Assembly: GCA_017559305.1 (NCBI GenBank)
Contig: JAFYSP010000025.1
Location: 1 to 64,000 of the forward strand
DNA: 64,000 nucleotides
Source: Clostridia bacterium
GTDB lineage: Bacteria > Bacillota > Clostridia > Oscillospirales > Acutalibacteraceae
Direction: 5' to 3'
The translations under genes were made by a program, and so were the position numbers. The notes below the pieces were generated by a model. The model was not told the DNA's origin, did not search any database, and saw only the letters and a list, made by a program, of their open reading frames with translations. Positions 1 through 8,421 of the stretch are shown here, piece after piece (within the stretch, counting starts at the first letter, position 1; every line of letters begins with the position of its first letter).

Positions 1-1791
1 ACTGCAACTGATGACGGCGCAACAATTAACCTCAAGGTTACAGTTGATGCTGAAAAGGCAACTTACTACATCAACGGTACTGTATCTTACGAACTCTTCT
101 TCACAGAAGCAGAGTCAGTAGCACCTTTCGCAGCACTCACAACACGTGGTGCAAACGTTGAAGTTTCTAACGTTACACTTAAGGGCTTGGGCGCAAAGAA
201 TTGCACACACACATATTCTAATGATTGCGATACAACATGTGATAATTGTGGCGCAATTCGTACAGTAGGCGATCACGTATATGATAGTGAGTGTGATACA
301 CAGTGTAACGTTTGTGGTACAACAAGAGTTGTAAGTGATGATGCTCATAAATATGACAACGACTACGATGCAGATTGTAACGTTTGTGGCGCAACAAGAA
401 CTCCTCCCGCAACAGCACTTCCTACCATTGGAAACAATACCAACTTTGCTGATAAACTTGTGTTTGCAAATAATGATGTAAACAACTCCTTCTTTGAAAC
501 AGGTTCTATAACTACAGCAGGTCTTAACGGTCAGGCAGCTGGCGTTCTCCTTAATGAGAATGGCGTGATTTACGTAAAGACCGACATTACCTTCAACGGT
601 AACGTTGACTATAACTGGGTAGGCACAACTGATGAAGAAACAGGCAAAACAACCTACTCATATAAGCAGGCTTGGGGTAGAACCGGTGTTCAGATCGGTA
701 CTTACTACTCAACCGGCAGAGAGAGAAGAATGTCTGTATTCGTAACATATCGTAGATGCACAGGCGGCGTTTACGTTTGGGACGATAGCCAGGAAGTTAA
801 CGGTAGCGGCAATCCCGTTGTTGTTGGCAACATTGCTAATAACAAAGAAACACTCAGCTTCGTAGTAAGATATGATTCAGCAGCAAACAATGTAACTGTT
901 TGGGCTGACGGTGCTTATGTTGGCACAGCTTCTCTTGAAGCATTCGGCGAATTCGAATTCGCTCTCGGTGTAACACAGTACGGTTCAGGTACAACTGCAG
1001 TTGATCCTTCCGACAACACCAACGGAGAAAAGACAAACAACTCTGTAACCTTCACAGGTTTCGAAGTTTGGGGCGATGTTACTGTTGATTCCTCCATCAT
1101 CAGAAACTATATCGACCAAAACGGAAATAAGGTTATTGTTGAAAGAATCGACACTGAAAACAACGACGTTTACGTCAAGGTTATCCCTGCTGACGGATAT
1201 ATCCTTAAAGCAGGTACACTTAAACTCGGTGACAAAAACATTATCAACGGTGTAAACACTCCTGAAAATGCACCCGGCGGTGTTATTGGTGACGGCGCAT
1301 CTTACGTTGTAACTTATACCGAGGGTAACCTTTCCGCAGTGTTTGTAAGCAAGGAAGAAACCAGTGTTTCTGCTGATCTTCTCGGTGTTCAGACACATAC
1401 TAATGATCAGGGCGATGTCGATGGCGTAAGATACCTCAACAGAATTTACATTGATGGTATTGAGCGCGACAAACTTCAAACATCAAATGCTTTCACGGTA
1501 AAATATAACGGCGAAACCTACACAGTATCTGATTACGGTATCATTTGCGGCAGAGCAATGGCAAATCCTGAAGAACTTTCTCTTGATAATCATTGGAAAA
1601 TGGCTTCCGGTATTAGCAACTATATCCACAGCTATAGTGAAAACTACATTGATATTTCTGCAACAGTTAAGACAAAATACACTGACAGAAAATACTCAAT
1701 GAGAGGTTATATCACTCTTAGCAACGGTGAAACAATTTATACTGATGTTAAGACGTTTTGCATTAACGATTTTGCTAATATAGAGCAGTAA
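1..1791 (+). CDS. Large secreted/surface protein, 3' part (5' end outside window)
   Basis: The reading frame is open from base 1, so this is the C-terminal 596 residues of a longer protein. It opens with the end of a beta-rich, LamG/concanavalin-like segment. Three tandem Cys-rich units follow (about residues 67-137), each with the pattern H-x-Y, then C-D-x-x-C-N-x-C-G-x-x-R; the third has Tyr in place of the first Cys. A second LamG/ConA-like beta domain (about residues 140-360) and a C-terminal beta domain complete it. Such Cys-rich linkers are common in large extracellular proteins of Clostridia. Composition is rich in Asn, Thr, Gly and Tyr, typical of exported proteins. There is no dockerin or LPXTG sorting signal at the C-terminus. 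Substrate and exact function are unknown. The small peptide gene starts 20 bases downstream, probably in the same transcript. Confidence 0.8.
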   Translation, partial: TATDDGATINLKVTVDAEKATYYINGTVSYELFFTEAESVAPFAALTTRGANVEVSNVTLKGLGAKNCTHTYSNDCDTTCDNCGAIRTVGDHVYDSECDTQCNVCGTTRVVSDDAHKYDNDYDADCNVCGATRTPPATALPTIGNNTNFADKLVFANNDVNNSFFETGSITTAGLNGQAAGVLLNENGVIYVKTDITFNGNVDYNWVGTTDEETGKTTYSYKQAWGRTGVQIGTYYSTGRERRMSVFVTYRRCTGGVYVWDDSQEVNGSGNPVVVGNIANNKETLSFVVRYDSAANNVTVWADGAYVGTASLEAFGEFEFALGVTQYGSGTTAVDPSDNTNGEKTNNSVTFTGFEVWGDVTVDSSIIRNYIDQNGNKVIVERIDTENNDVYVKVIPADGYILKAGTLKLGDKNIINGVNTPENAPGGVIGDGASYVVTYTEGNLSAVFVSKEETSVSADLLGVQTHTNDQGDVDGVRYLNRIYIDGIERDKLQTSNAFTVKYNGETYTVSDYGIICGRAMANPEELSLDNHWKMASGISNYIHSYSENYIDISATVKTKYTDRKYSMRGYITLSNGETIYTDVKTFCINDFANIEQ

Positions 1792-1810
1792 GGTCGGGGA
1801 GGCGTTGGCA

Positions 1811-1942
1811 ATGAAAAAATATGTATCACCCGATTTGATCGTTTCAGAATTCATCCTTACAAAAGATATAGCAGTAAATGTTGGATCTAATGTATGGTAT
1901 GATGATGAAGAACTTGATGAAAATGGAAATCCGATAGAATAA
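1811..1942 (+). CDS. Small peptide (43 aa) with K-K-Y-x-S-P start
   Basis: A 43-codon frame preceded by a strong SD (GGGGAGG, about 9 bases from the ATG) and closed 9 bases before a rho-independent terminator, so it is very likely translated. The peptide begins MKKYVSPDLIVSEF and ends in an acidic tail rich in Asp, Glu and Asn. It has no signal peptide or membrane segment and no Cys. Its N-terminus matches that of the second small gene at 2054. Short proteins starting K-K-Y-x-x-P are frequent in gut and rumen Clostridia; I know of no assigned function. It sits directly behind the large surface protein, suggesting co-expression. A RiPP-like precursor is possible, but no modifying enzyme is nearby. 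Confidence 0.65.
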   Translation: MKKYVSPDLIVSEFILTKDIAVNVGSNVWYDDEELDENGNPIE

Positions 1943-1950
1943 TCACAAAC

Positions 1951-1983
1951 AAAAAACCAGTCTTTCAAAGACTGGTTTTTTTG
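1951..1983 (+). terminator. Rho-independent terminator after first small peptide
   Basis: AAACCAGTCTTT and AAAGACTGGTTT form a near-perfect stem with almost no loop, followed by a T run. It closes the surface protein/small peptide transcript. Confidence 0.9.
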
Positions 1984-1985
1984 TA

Positions 1986-2013
1986 TTGACTAATAATTAT
2001 AATGTTATATAAT
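1986..2013 (+). promoter_or_regulatory. Sigma-A promoter for second small peptide
   Basis: TTGACT, a 16-base spacer and TATAAT lie directly behind the preceding terminator. The second peptide gene therefore has its own transcript with a leader of about 33 bases. Confidence 0.7.
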
Positions 2014-2053
2014 AATATTAGTAGATATAATTATTATATTAATGAGGTGCGGT

Positions 2054-2173
2054 ATGTTAAAAAAGTATACGTCTCCTGTAATTGAAACTGTTAAATATAT
2101 ACCCGACAACGATATTTCCCTTTCAGGAGCGGGAGGAAATACCGATATGGGTTGGGGAGAAATTTGGGATTGA
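2054..2173 (+). CDS. Small peptide (39 aa), paralogous start to the previous one
   Basis: A 39-codon frame with SD (GAGGTG, 6-7 bases upstream), its own promoter at 1986 and its own terminator at 2199. The peptide starts MLKKYTSPVIETV, then has an Asp-rich stretch and a Gly/Trp tail (SGAGG..., GWGEIWD). The K-K-Y-x-S-P start is shared with the peptide at 1811, while the C-terminal halves differ entirely. That is the conserved-leader, variable-tail layout seen in precursor peptides; this is inference only. There is no signal peptide or TM segment. Function is not recognised. Confidence 0.65.
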   Translation: MLKKYTSPVIETVKYIPDNDISLSGAGGNTDMGWGEIWD

Positions 2174-2198
2174 ACCTGAATTGGCAGATAAGATAGAA

Positions 2199-2229
2199 AA
2201 AGAGTGTGGAATTCCACACTCTTTTTTTC
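2199..2229. terminator. Bidirectional terminator
   Basis: AGAGTGTGGAATTCCACACTCT is a perfect palindrome (11-bp arms) with an A run on the left and a T run on the right. It serves the small peptide gene on the plus strand and azlD on the minus strand. Confidence 0.85.
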
Positions 2230-2550
2230 TTAAATCAAGTACATCATAACTATTTCGGCAATTAGTACAGCACCGCTTGCTCCCGCCGCAACAGTGACAA
2301 GACTTTGGTTTTTCCAGGCAAGTATTAACGCCGCGACAAAACCAATTATTCCTGTGGCAATATGACCGGTTGCCATAAAACAAGCAGGTACCGTCATTGA
2401 TGATAACACTGCATATGGCACGTAGTGTAAGAAAGATAGCAGAAACCTGTTTTTTATCTGCTTTTTGACGAGTAAAATAGGTATAAGTCTTATAAGATAA
2501 GTAACCCCTGCCATTATGAGCAGGTATAAAAGAAATTTCATACTAAACAT
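2230..2550 (-). CDS. azlD: AzlD-like branched-chain amino acid transport subunit
   Basis: The 106-residue, very hydrophobic protein has about four membrane segments and the AzlD family look (start MFSMKFLLYLLIMAGVTYL, then R-x-x-P near residue 22). AzlD pairs with AzlC to form an exporter for branched-chain amino acids and analogues in the cytoplasmic membrane. The frame overlaps the end of azlC by 8 bases, so the two are translationally coupled. Length is normal for the family. Identification rests on hydropathy, size and the azlC neighbour. Confidence 0.85.
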   Translation of the reverse strand: MFSMKFLLYLLIMAGVTYLIRLIPILLVKKQIKNRFLLSFLHYVPYAVLSSMTVPACFMATGHIATGIIGFVAALILAWKNQSLVTVAAGASGAVLIAEIVMMYLI

Positions 2551-3256
2551 CTTGCACCTCTGTATCCTGATTTATAGGCGCAAGTGCCGCCATAACCGCT
2601 GATGCAACTACAGCGCAAATAATAACAACAAAACCTTCGGGTACCGCAGACAAAAAAGGTATGAACTCAAATGCACAACTAAGCAAAATGGCAATTGTTG
2701 CACAAATTGCAACGGATGTTTCCTTTTTGGCTACAGGGAAAACAATCGCTACAAACATTCCGTATATTGCTACCGATAAAGCGGTTGTAACAACTGTAGG
2801 TAGAATGTTTCCGGCCGATGCACCTAAAAAAGTGCCGAGAGACCACCCTAAAAATGGGGTCAGAATAAGTCCGTACATGTATTTTTTGCCAATTTTTTGT
2901 TTTGATGATGCGACACCGAAAACCTCGTCCGTAACGCCGAATGCAATTAAAAATCTGTTATAAAATTTTATACTGCTATCAAACTTTTGGGTAAGTGAAA
3001 TCGACATAAGCATATATCTTAAATTTATCACTAATTGTGTCAACGCCATTTCTATAAGTCCACCGCCTGCCGATATAATAGGCAAAGCGGCAAATTGACC
3101 GGCAGAGGTTAAATTGGTCATAGAAATAAGGGTTGCTTCAAGGGGTGTCAAACCATTTCCTACAGCCGAAATACCAAAAGCAAATGCAACCGCAAGGTAT
3201 CCGAAGCAGATGGAAAGCCCATCTACTATTCCTTTCAAAAAACTGTTTTCTTTCAT
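2543..3256 (-). CDS. azlC: AzlC-like branched-chain amino acid exporter
   Basis: The 237-residue multi-pass membrane protein matches AzlC/YgaZ. Its early segment (FGYLAVAFAFGISA, then SAGQFAA) is the family's best-conserved region. With AzlD it should export branched-chain amino acids. An SD-like AAGGAT lies upstream of the ATG. The next gene upstream on this strand (GH95-type) ends in a terminator at 3270-3308, only 14 bases from the azlC start. Transcription must therefore come from a promoter inside the GH95 3' end or from read-through. In Bacillus an Lrp-type regulator (AzlB) controls azlCD. An Lrp-type gene lies 5 kb upstream here (7820-8299), but a link is only a guess. Confidence 0.88.
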   Translation of the reverse strand: MKENSFLKGIVDGLSICFGYLAVAFAFGISAVGNGLTPLEATLISMTNLTSAGQFAALPIISAGGGLIEMALTQLVINLRYMLMSISLTQKFDSSIKFYNRFLIAFGVTDEVFGVASSKQKIGKKYMYGLILTPFLGWSLGTFLGASAGNILPTVVTTALSVAIYGMFVAIVFPVAKKETSVAICATIAILLSCAFEFIPFLSAVPEGFVVIICAVVASAVMAALAPINQDTEVQDV

Positions 3257-3269
3257 TATAAAATCCTTA

Positions 3270-3308
3270 ATAAAAAACTAATGGCGGCGTATTCCCACGC
3301 CGCCATTA
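3270..3308 (-). terminator. Terminator of GH95-type gene
   Basis: On the minus strand AATGGCGGCGT and ACGCCGCCATT pair around a 6-base loop and are followed by AGTTTTTTATT. It lies directly after the GH95 stop codon. Confidence 0.85.
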
Positions 3309-3311
3309 AAT

Positions 3312-5648
3312 TTATTTATTGGTAATCGTGAGCATGTCGCCTTTGTCACCCTCAAAAGTCACAAAATCGCCATTAACACTAAATTTACCACCCTTTGATG
3401 TAACTGTCAACCCCTCAAATCCGCTCGGCAGCTTGATTTTTGCCTCGCAGGAACGAGAAAGAAGAATTTTCGCCTTAAAATGCTTTTTGTTGCGGTCCCA
3501 AGCTATATCAATGCTGCCGTTTGTAAAGCGAAGCTTCTTGGCGCTACCGCTTGAAAGTCGGCTTGGTAAAGCGGGGAGCAAATTGACTACTCCACAGCGC
3601 TCAATCATTAGCATCATCTGAACAGCGTTTACAAGACCCATATTTGCATCAAGCTGTACGGGGCTGTTTTCCCAAGCGACAGTGACACCCATATTTCTGT
3701 AATCGTTATGCAACGTGAAGAAGTTGTTGACTGTGGAAGCCTTGAGCATGGTGTCAAGCATTTTCATTACGTGCTCGCCGCGGCCAAGTGTTGCATAAAT
3801 TGACGCTGTGTGAGCGAGCGACCAAGCGCTTTGTGAACCGAGTACACGAAGGTCAACCGCTCTTTCGAGCGCCGCATACAATTCGGGATCATTTTCTTTG
3901 GAAATTTCTTCTGCAGGGAAAAGAGGATAAATATGCGAGATGTGTCTGTGTGCGTAGTTGTCCTCAAGCTCGGGTGTTGCCCATTCTTTGAGCGCACCTT
4001 CTTCATTTATAAGGTAAGGCGGCATTCTGTCAAGCACATATTGCAGCTTTTCAATGTATTGGGTATGCTCTCCCGTTTCATTTATAAGGGAAATGAGATT
4101 AGTGAATAATTCCTTGACAATGGCAAGTTCCATAACCGAATTTTTGGTAACGGGGTTTGGATGTCCGAAATCTCCCATTGTGACTTCTATGAGGTTTTTT
4201 GGCGAATTTTCGGGAGAAACACAGGGGTAATATACCACCTGACCGTTTTTATCATAGGTCACGTAATCAAGATAAAAATCAGCAGCCGCAAGCATAAAGG
4301 GGAAAATCTTTTGGTCGAGCGTCTTGCGGTCTCTTGTCATAAGATAATACTTGTAGAAATGCTCTGAAAGCCAACCTGCTACACCTGTGAAATTAAGTAT
4401 TACAGGCACGAAAACCGATATCTGTTTATTCGCGGGAGAGGAATATCCACCGATAAAAATACCATTACAGCCGTATAACTTTTTAGCGTTGTTGCGGAAT
4501 GCCTCCATACCGTCAAAGTAGTAATTTATAAGCGGTAAGGTGAGTTCTGCAAGGCCGCCCGCATTTAAGTGCCAGTATATGATTTCAACGTTTTCGTTTG
4601 CAACGTGCTGCGCCCACATGGGAGCATAGCGATAATGCCAAAGCCCGTAAAGTGGGAAGGGAAGTCCGTTTTTATCAGAAGCACAAATAAAAAGGTATCT
4701 GCCGAAGCGCCACATTTTTTCTATAAGTTCGGGACTTGCTTTTTTTCGGAACGATTCTTCAAGCAATGCTTCATTTGTGAGATTTTTGCCTCGGCAAAGT
4801 TTAATATCGCAGGAATTGTAAAGGCGCTTGTGAAGGGATATATGAGATGCGAGTTTTTCATTATAATCAAAATCGCAAGGCACCTTAATTCTCTTTTTGG
4901 AGCCCTTGCCCGAGTTACATTTAAGGGCCAAGCGGAAATAATCGGTATCCATTGTGATGACGCCGTTTTCAAGTTTGGATTGGGCACCGAAAATGCGAAT
5001 GCTTACCGAATATTCGGTCTCGTCATTTTTAACCGCATAATCAATTCCGTTGTCGTATTTATTTTCTGAAACTTTTCCATCGAGTCGCTCTCTCGCCAAT
5101 CTTGTGTCCTCGGTGAAGTCATCATACATACCAAAATCAATCGAAATTTGAGTTTTTTCATTTGAGCGAAACTCATAATATAAAGTATCGTCGCGGCGGG
5201 AAATAAAGCAACGTCGAAGGTTGTTTTTGCTTCCTTGATTGTATGTAATTTCGCACTCGGCTTTATCCATAAACAGTTTGCGACTGTAGTCGGTGAATAA
5301 ATCATTGGCGACAAACTTAATTTTGAGAGAACCGAGTAAGAAAGGCATTCCGGCTTCACAAAAATACTTATTATCACAAAGTCGGTCATACATATATCTG
5401 TTTGCAGCCGCCCACTCGCCTTTGTCGATAAGTTCTCGCATTTTTTGGAGTGATTCGCTGACGTCCGGAAGCTCTTTTTTATGATAATACCACCAACAGT
5501 CACTACGGTTGATGATGATTTCCTCTTTTGCAGCGCCGCCTTGAAGAAGCGCACCGGTTTTACCGTTTCCAAGCGGTGTGGAATCTTTTCCCATATCTTT
5601 ATCCCAGGAAGCAGGGTGTGACATAAGTAAAGTATCGTTTCGACTCAT
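3312..5648 (-). CDS. GH95-type glycoside hydrolase (alpha-L-fucosidase/galactosidase family)
   Basis: The 778-residue protein has the GH95 layout. An N-terminal beta-sandwich carries the family signature (S-x-P-L-G-N-G-K-T-G-A, then the N-R-S-D-x-W-W stretch). An (alpha/alpha)6 barrel contains the N-E-N motif where GH95 enzymes hold catalytic Asn residues, H-R-H-I-S-H-I-Y-P-L-F-P, and P-V-Q-L-D-A-N-M-G. The C-terminal domain has L-L-P-A-L-P. GH95 enzymes are inverting exo-hydrolases, best known for 1,2-alpha-L-fucosidase and also alpha-L-galactosidase activity. There is no signal peptide, so it probably acts on imported oligosaccharides. SD AAAAGGTGG precedes the ATG. It is a single-gene transcript with promoter 5682-5710 and terminator 3270-3308. 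Substrate is not determined by sequence. Confidence 0.8.
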   Translation of the reverse strand: MSRNDTLLMSHPASWDKDMGKDSTPLGNGKTGALLQGGAAKEEIIINRSDCWWYYHKKELPDVSESLQKMRELIDKGEWAAANRYMYDRLCDNKYFCEAGMPFLLGSLKIKFVANDLFTDYSRKLFMDKAECEITYNQGSKNNLRRCFISRRDDTLYYEFRSNEKTQISIDFGMYDDFTEDTRLARERLDGKVSENKYDNGIDYAVKNDETEYSVSIRIFGAQSKLENGVITMDTDYFRLALKCNSGKGSKKRIKVPCDFDYNEKLASHISLHKRLYNSCDIKLCRGKNLTNEALLEESFRKKASPELIEKMWRFGRYLFICASDKNGLPFPLYGLWHYRYAPMWAQHVANENVEIIYWHLNAGGLAELTLPLINYYFDGMEAFRNNAKKLYGCNGIFIGGYSSPANKQISVFVPVILNFTGVAGWLSEHFYKYYLMTRDRKTLDQKIFPFMLAAADFYLDYVTYDKNGQVVYYPCVSPENSPKNLIEVTMGDFGHPNPVTKNSVMELAIVKELFTNLISLINETGEHTQYIEKLQYVLDRMPPYLINEEGALKEWATPELEDNYAHRHISHIYPLFPAEEISKENDPELYAALERAVDLRVLGSQSAWSLAHTASIYATLGRGEHVMKMLDTMLKASTVNNFFTLHNDYRNMGVTVAWENSPVQLDANMGLVNAVQMMLMIERCGVVNLLPALPSRLSSGSAKKLRFTNGSIDIAWDRNKKHFKAKILLSRSCEAKIKLPSGFEGLTVTSKGGKFSVNGDFVTFEGDKGDMLTITNK

Positions 5649-5681
5649 AAAACTACCACCTTTTATGTTTTTGCATATATA

Positions 5682-5710
5682 ATTATATAAAGTTGCTCAA
5701 ATGTTATCAA
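5682..5710 (-). promoter_or_regulatory. Promoter of GH95-type gene
   Basis: Minus strand TTGATA, 17-base spacer, TATAAT; 34 bases from the -10 box to the start codon. Confidence 0.75.
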
Positions 5711-5733
5711 TGCAGATTGTTGCCCCAAAATTA

Positions 5734-7764
5734 TCACAAAATAGTCCTATAATAAAGACCTCTTGTGTATTTTCCGTCGGGCGCAGATTTGCCGATAGCC
5801 ATAGCGATTATTTTTTCTGCTTCGGCTTTGTTTTCGATTGTAAAATGCAAAATCGCTTTGTCACAACCAAACTCATCAACCCTGTCTAATAAATAGTGAG
5901 GCACAGAGTTGAAAATCTCTGAAAAACCGTTTCGGCAGGATATGGCAAATGTGTTGCCCAGTCGGTCGGTACCGTAAGAAATGCCATCGCACTCACTACA
6001 ACCCTTTCCGTTTTTGTTGGGACAGTTTCTCGTCACCATAAGCGGCAAATAACCGTAAGCAAAAAAGGCTTTGTCTTTCGGCATATTTTTGATGCTTGAC
6101 TGTGCCGCTTCTGCCGATACAGAATACCATTTTGCGCCAAGGCCTTTTACTACTTCGGCTGCTTCGCTGTTGTATATGTTCATAAATATATCGGTAACAA
6201 ATGGGACACCTGCTTTTTTGCATAGTTCTATTGCACAAAGATTTGAGCAGACGGCACCTTTAATATAAGGCTTTGCGAGATTCAGATATTCTGTTATTTT
6301 TTCTTCACTTGCTAAAATTGCTCTCGGCAATTCGGCGTATACGGGAATCGAATAATCAACCTTGCTAAAATCATTTTCAACAGGCAAAATCACTGCCGAA
6401 ATGCCGCCCAGATCATCAGGTATTTGGGAAAGGGTGCGAAATCTTGCAATATATTCGCAGCCCGATGAACCCACGTCGGCTTTTTTGTGGGAGTATTCAA
6501 AGAATTCTCTTTTGGGTATTTCACTTCGCTTTGCATCTAAAAGTAAAAGAGCGTTTCTGCGAATCTCACCTAAAGCGCCACCGCCGATTGCAAGTTGGTC
6601 ATCAATATCACAGACAATGCTTTTTGCATAATAACAAGTGCCGCCGAGTTTTTCGAGTTTTGATTTTATAAACTCCTCGTCGGTCGCTTTGACCTTTGCA
6701 GTTTCGGGTTCCTTGCCTTCTATGGTGACAGTGTTTTTACCGTCGCATACGGTGAGTTGGAGGCTTTTGTTTTCCTTTGCAACCAACTTCATTTCGATGC
6801 CGATTTTTTGCCTTTCGACTCGGTACAACTCGTGAATGCTCTTTATAACGGCGGCAGAATCTTCAATATTTTCTTCACTTCTTCTGCCAAACATATCCTT
6901 GCCGAGTCGGTTTTCATAATACCCGTCGGTAAAACCGCTTCTTGAAAAGACGGAGGTAAGCATTTGCTGAATGTTTTGAGGTACAAACCCGTTGTCGAGT
7001 GAATGTCTTGCGGCGGCTGTCGCAGCGGCAACGTATTCAGGTCTTTTCATTCTGCCTTCAATCTTAAATGAGGTAACTCCCATTTCGGCAAGTTCCGAAA
7101 GTTTTGAAATCAAAGAAAGGTCCTTAAGACTTAAATCATATCCGTTTCCACCATCAACCTTAAAGGGCAGACGACAGGGCTGAGCGCACATACCTCTGTT
7201 ACCGCTTCTGCCACCGATTTGAGATGACATAAGACAAGCGCCCGACAAACACATACAAAGTGCTCCGTGTACGAACACTTCAACTTCAATGCCGAGTTCT
7301 TTTGCTTTGTCACAAAGTTTTTTAAGTGACTTTTTATCCATCTCTCTTGCCGCAACAACTCTGCAAAATCCGAGTTCTTTCAAGGTTTCAAGTCCTTTGT
7401 AAGAATGGATTACCATTTGAGTAGATGCGTGAAGAGGCATATCGGGAAGTGCGGTTTTAAGTGCTTTTGCAAGACCTAAATCCTGCACTATAAATGCATC
7501 TGCACCGAGAGAAGCGAGAGTTTTGGATACTTCTATTGCATCTTGAATTTCACTCTCGGATAAAAGAGTGTTGAGTGTTATATAAACTTTAACGTCGTTT
7601 TTGCGGCAATATGAGGCGGCGTCTTTGAATTCTTCAAAGGTAAAATTTTTGGCGTTTCTTCTTGCGTTGAAATCGCCAAAACCGAGATATACGGCGTCTG
7701 CGCCGCATCGCACAGCGGCGGTAATTGAATCAAAACTGCCGCAAGGGGAAAGAATTTCTGTCAT
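5734..7764 (-). CDS. U32 family peptidase / RlhA-like protein
   Basis: The 676-residue protein belongs to peptidase family U32. The N-terminal half is a TIM-barrel-like domain (start M-T-E-I-L-S-P-C-G-S, then G-A-D-A-V-Y-L-G). The signature H-G-A-L-C-M-C-L-S-G-A-C and C-A-Q-P-C-R lies near residues 170-205. A DUF3656-like middle and a C-terminal region follow. The same layout occurs in E. coli RlhA (YdcP), needed for 5-hydroxycytidine at 23S rRNA C2501, so RNA hydroxylation is as likely as proteolysis. The clustered Cys residues may hold a metal centre (inference). The start at 7764 is chosen because CAGGTG lies 7 bases upstream; an ATG 33 bases earlier lacks an SD. It lies 55 bases behind the Lrp-type gene, probably in the same transcript. 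Confidence 0.85.
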   Translation of the reverse strand: MTEILSPCGSFDSITAAVRCGADAVYLGFGDFNARRNAKNFTFEEFKDAASYCRKNDVKVYITLNTLLSESEIQDAIEVSKTLASLGADAFIVQDLGLAKALKTALPDMPLHASTQMVIHSYKGLETLKELGFCRVVAAREMDKKSLKKLCDKAKELGIEVEVFVHGALCMCLSGACLMSSQIGGRSGNRGMCAQPCRLPFKVDGGNGYDLSLKDLSLISKLSELAEMGVTSFKIEGRMKRPEYVAAATAAARHSLDNGFVPQNIQQMLTSVFSRSGFTDGYYENRLGKDMFGRRSEENIEDSAAVIKSIHELYRVERQKIGIEMKLVAKENKSLQLTVCDGKNTVTIEGKEPETAKVKATDEEFIKSKLEKLGGTCYYAKSIVCDIDDQLAIGGGALGEIRRNALLLLDAKRSEIPKREFFEYSHKKADVGSSGCEYIARFRTLSQIPDDLGGISAVILPVENDFSKVDYSIPVYAELPRAILASEEKITEYLNLAKPYIKGAVCSNLCAIELCKKAGVPFVTDIFMNIYNSEAAEVVKGLGAKWYSVSAEAAQSSIKNMPKDKAFFAYGYLPLMVTRNCPNKNGKGCSECDGISYGTDRLGNTFAISCRNGFSEIFNSVPHYLLDRVDEFGCDKAILHFTIENKAEAEKIIAMAIGKSAPDGKYTRGLYYRTIL

Positions 7765-7819
7765 TTTATACACCTGCATCTTGAAAAAAGTGAACAAATG
7801 TTTTATTATTTAAGTGTAC

Positions 7820-8299
7820 TTATTTTTTAAGTACCGGTGTGTCAGGGTATTCTCCCGATTCGATTTTGCCGATGTCAACACCCGAAATGCATTTTGCAGT
7901 TGAGAAAACTATTTGCGTTTGTGTGTTGCCGAAAATCTGAAGTTGATTTATAAAGGTGTCAAGTTCTTCGGTAGATGCAAAGGCAACCTTTATAATCATT
8001 GAATAAGGACCCGTAACGCAGGAACATTCCAAAACGTTTGGGTGAGCGCTTATGAATGGGTAAAAATCCGGCTTGTCCTGTGGATGCATTTCAAGATTGA
8101 TAAATGCAGTAATCGGAAAACCAAGTTTTTTGTGATCGAGAGTTGCGGAATATCCCGAAATAATGCCGTCGCTTACGAGCTTTTCTATACGGGCGGCTGT
8201 AGCGGGGGACGAAAGAAAAACCTCTGCCGCAAGAGTTTTAAGAGGCATACGTGAGTTTTTTTGTAAAAGACTTATGAGTTTAAGATCAATTTTATCCAT
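7820..8299 (-). CDS. Lrp/AsnC family transcriptional regulator
   Basis: The 159-residue protein has an N-terminal winged helix-turn-helix (M-D-K-I-D-L-K-L-I-S-L-L-Q-K-N-S-R, then the recognition region A-T-A-A-R-I-E-K-L). A C-terminal RAM/AsnC ligand-binding domain follows (V-L-E-C-S-C-V-T-G-P-Y-S-M-I-I-K-V). Lrp-type proteins bind amino acids and act as octameric or dimeric regulators. SD GAGGTG lies 6 bases from the ATG. It has its own strong promoter (8327-8355) and probably leads the transcript that includes the U32 gene. Its targets are unknown; itself and azlCD are reasonable candidates. Confidence 0.92.
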   Translation of the reverse strand: MDKIDLKLISLLQKNSRMPLKTLAAEVFLSSPATAARIEKLVSDGIISGYSATLDHKKLGFPITAFINLEMHPQDKPDFYPFISAHPNVLECSCVTGPYSMIIKVAFASTEELDTFINQLQIFGNTQTQIVFSTAKCISGVDIGKIESGEYPDTPVLKK

Positions 8300-8326
8300 A
8301 AGAGCACCTCGTTTATTTTTTTAATA

Positions 8327-8355
8327 AATATAGCATATTTACTTAATATTGTCAA
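8327..8355 (-). promoter_or_regulatory. Promoter of Lrp-type gene
   Basis: Minus strand TTGACA, 17-base spacer, TATATT. Confidence 0.8.
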
Positions 8356-8421
8356 TCAAACCTGCTCGGTTTCGCACCAAAAACCGCAGAACAACTTTAA
8401 AAAGAAATGTGAGCTGATATA

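Noticed and set aside
985..1479. Long antisense open frame (164 codons) inside the surface protein gene
   Set aside because: Shadow of the real coding strand: no SD, Cys/Val-rich composition without family features.
4569..5069. Plus-strand open frame (166 codons) inside the GH95 gene
   Set aside because: Antisense shadow; the minus-strand frame has clear GH95 motifs.
5003..5572. Second minus-strand frame (189 codons) inside the GH95 gene
   Set aside because: Out-of-frame overlap on the same strand, with composition unlike real proteins and no SD.
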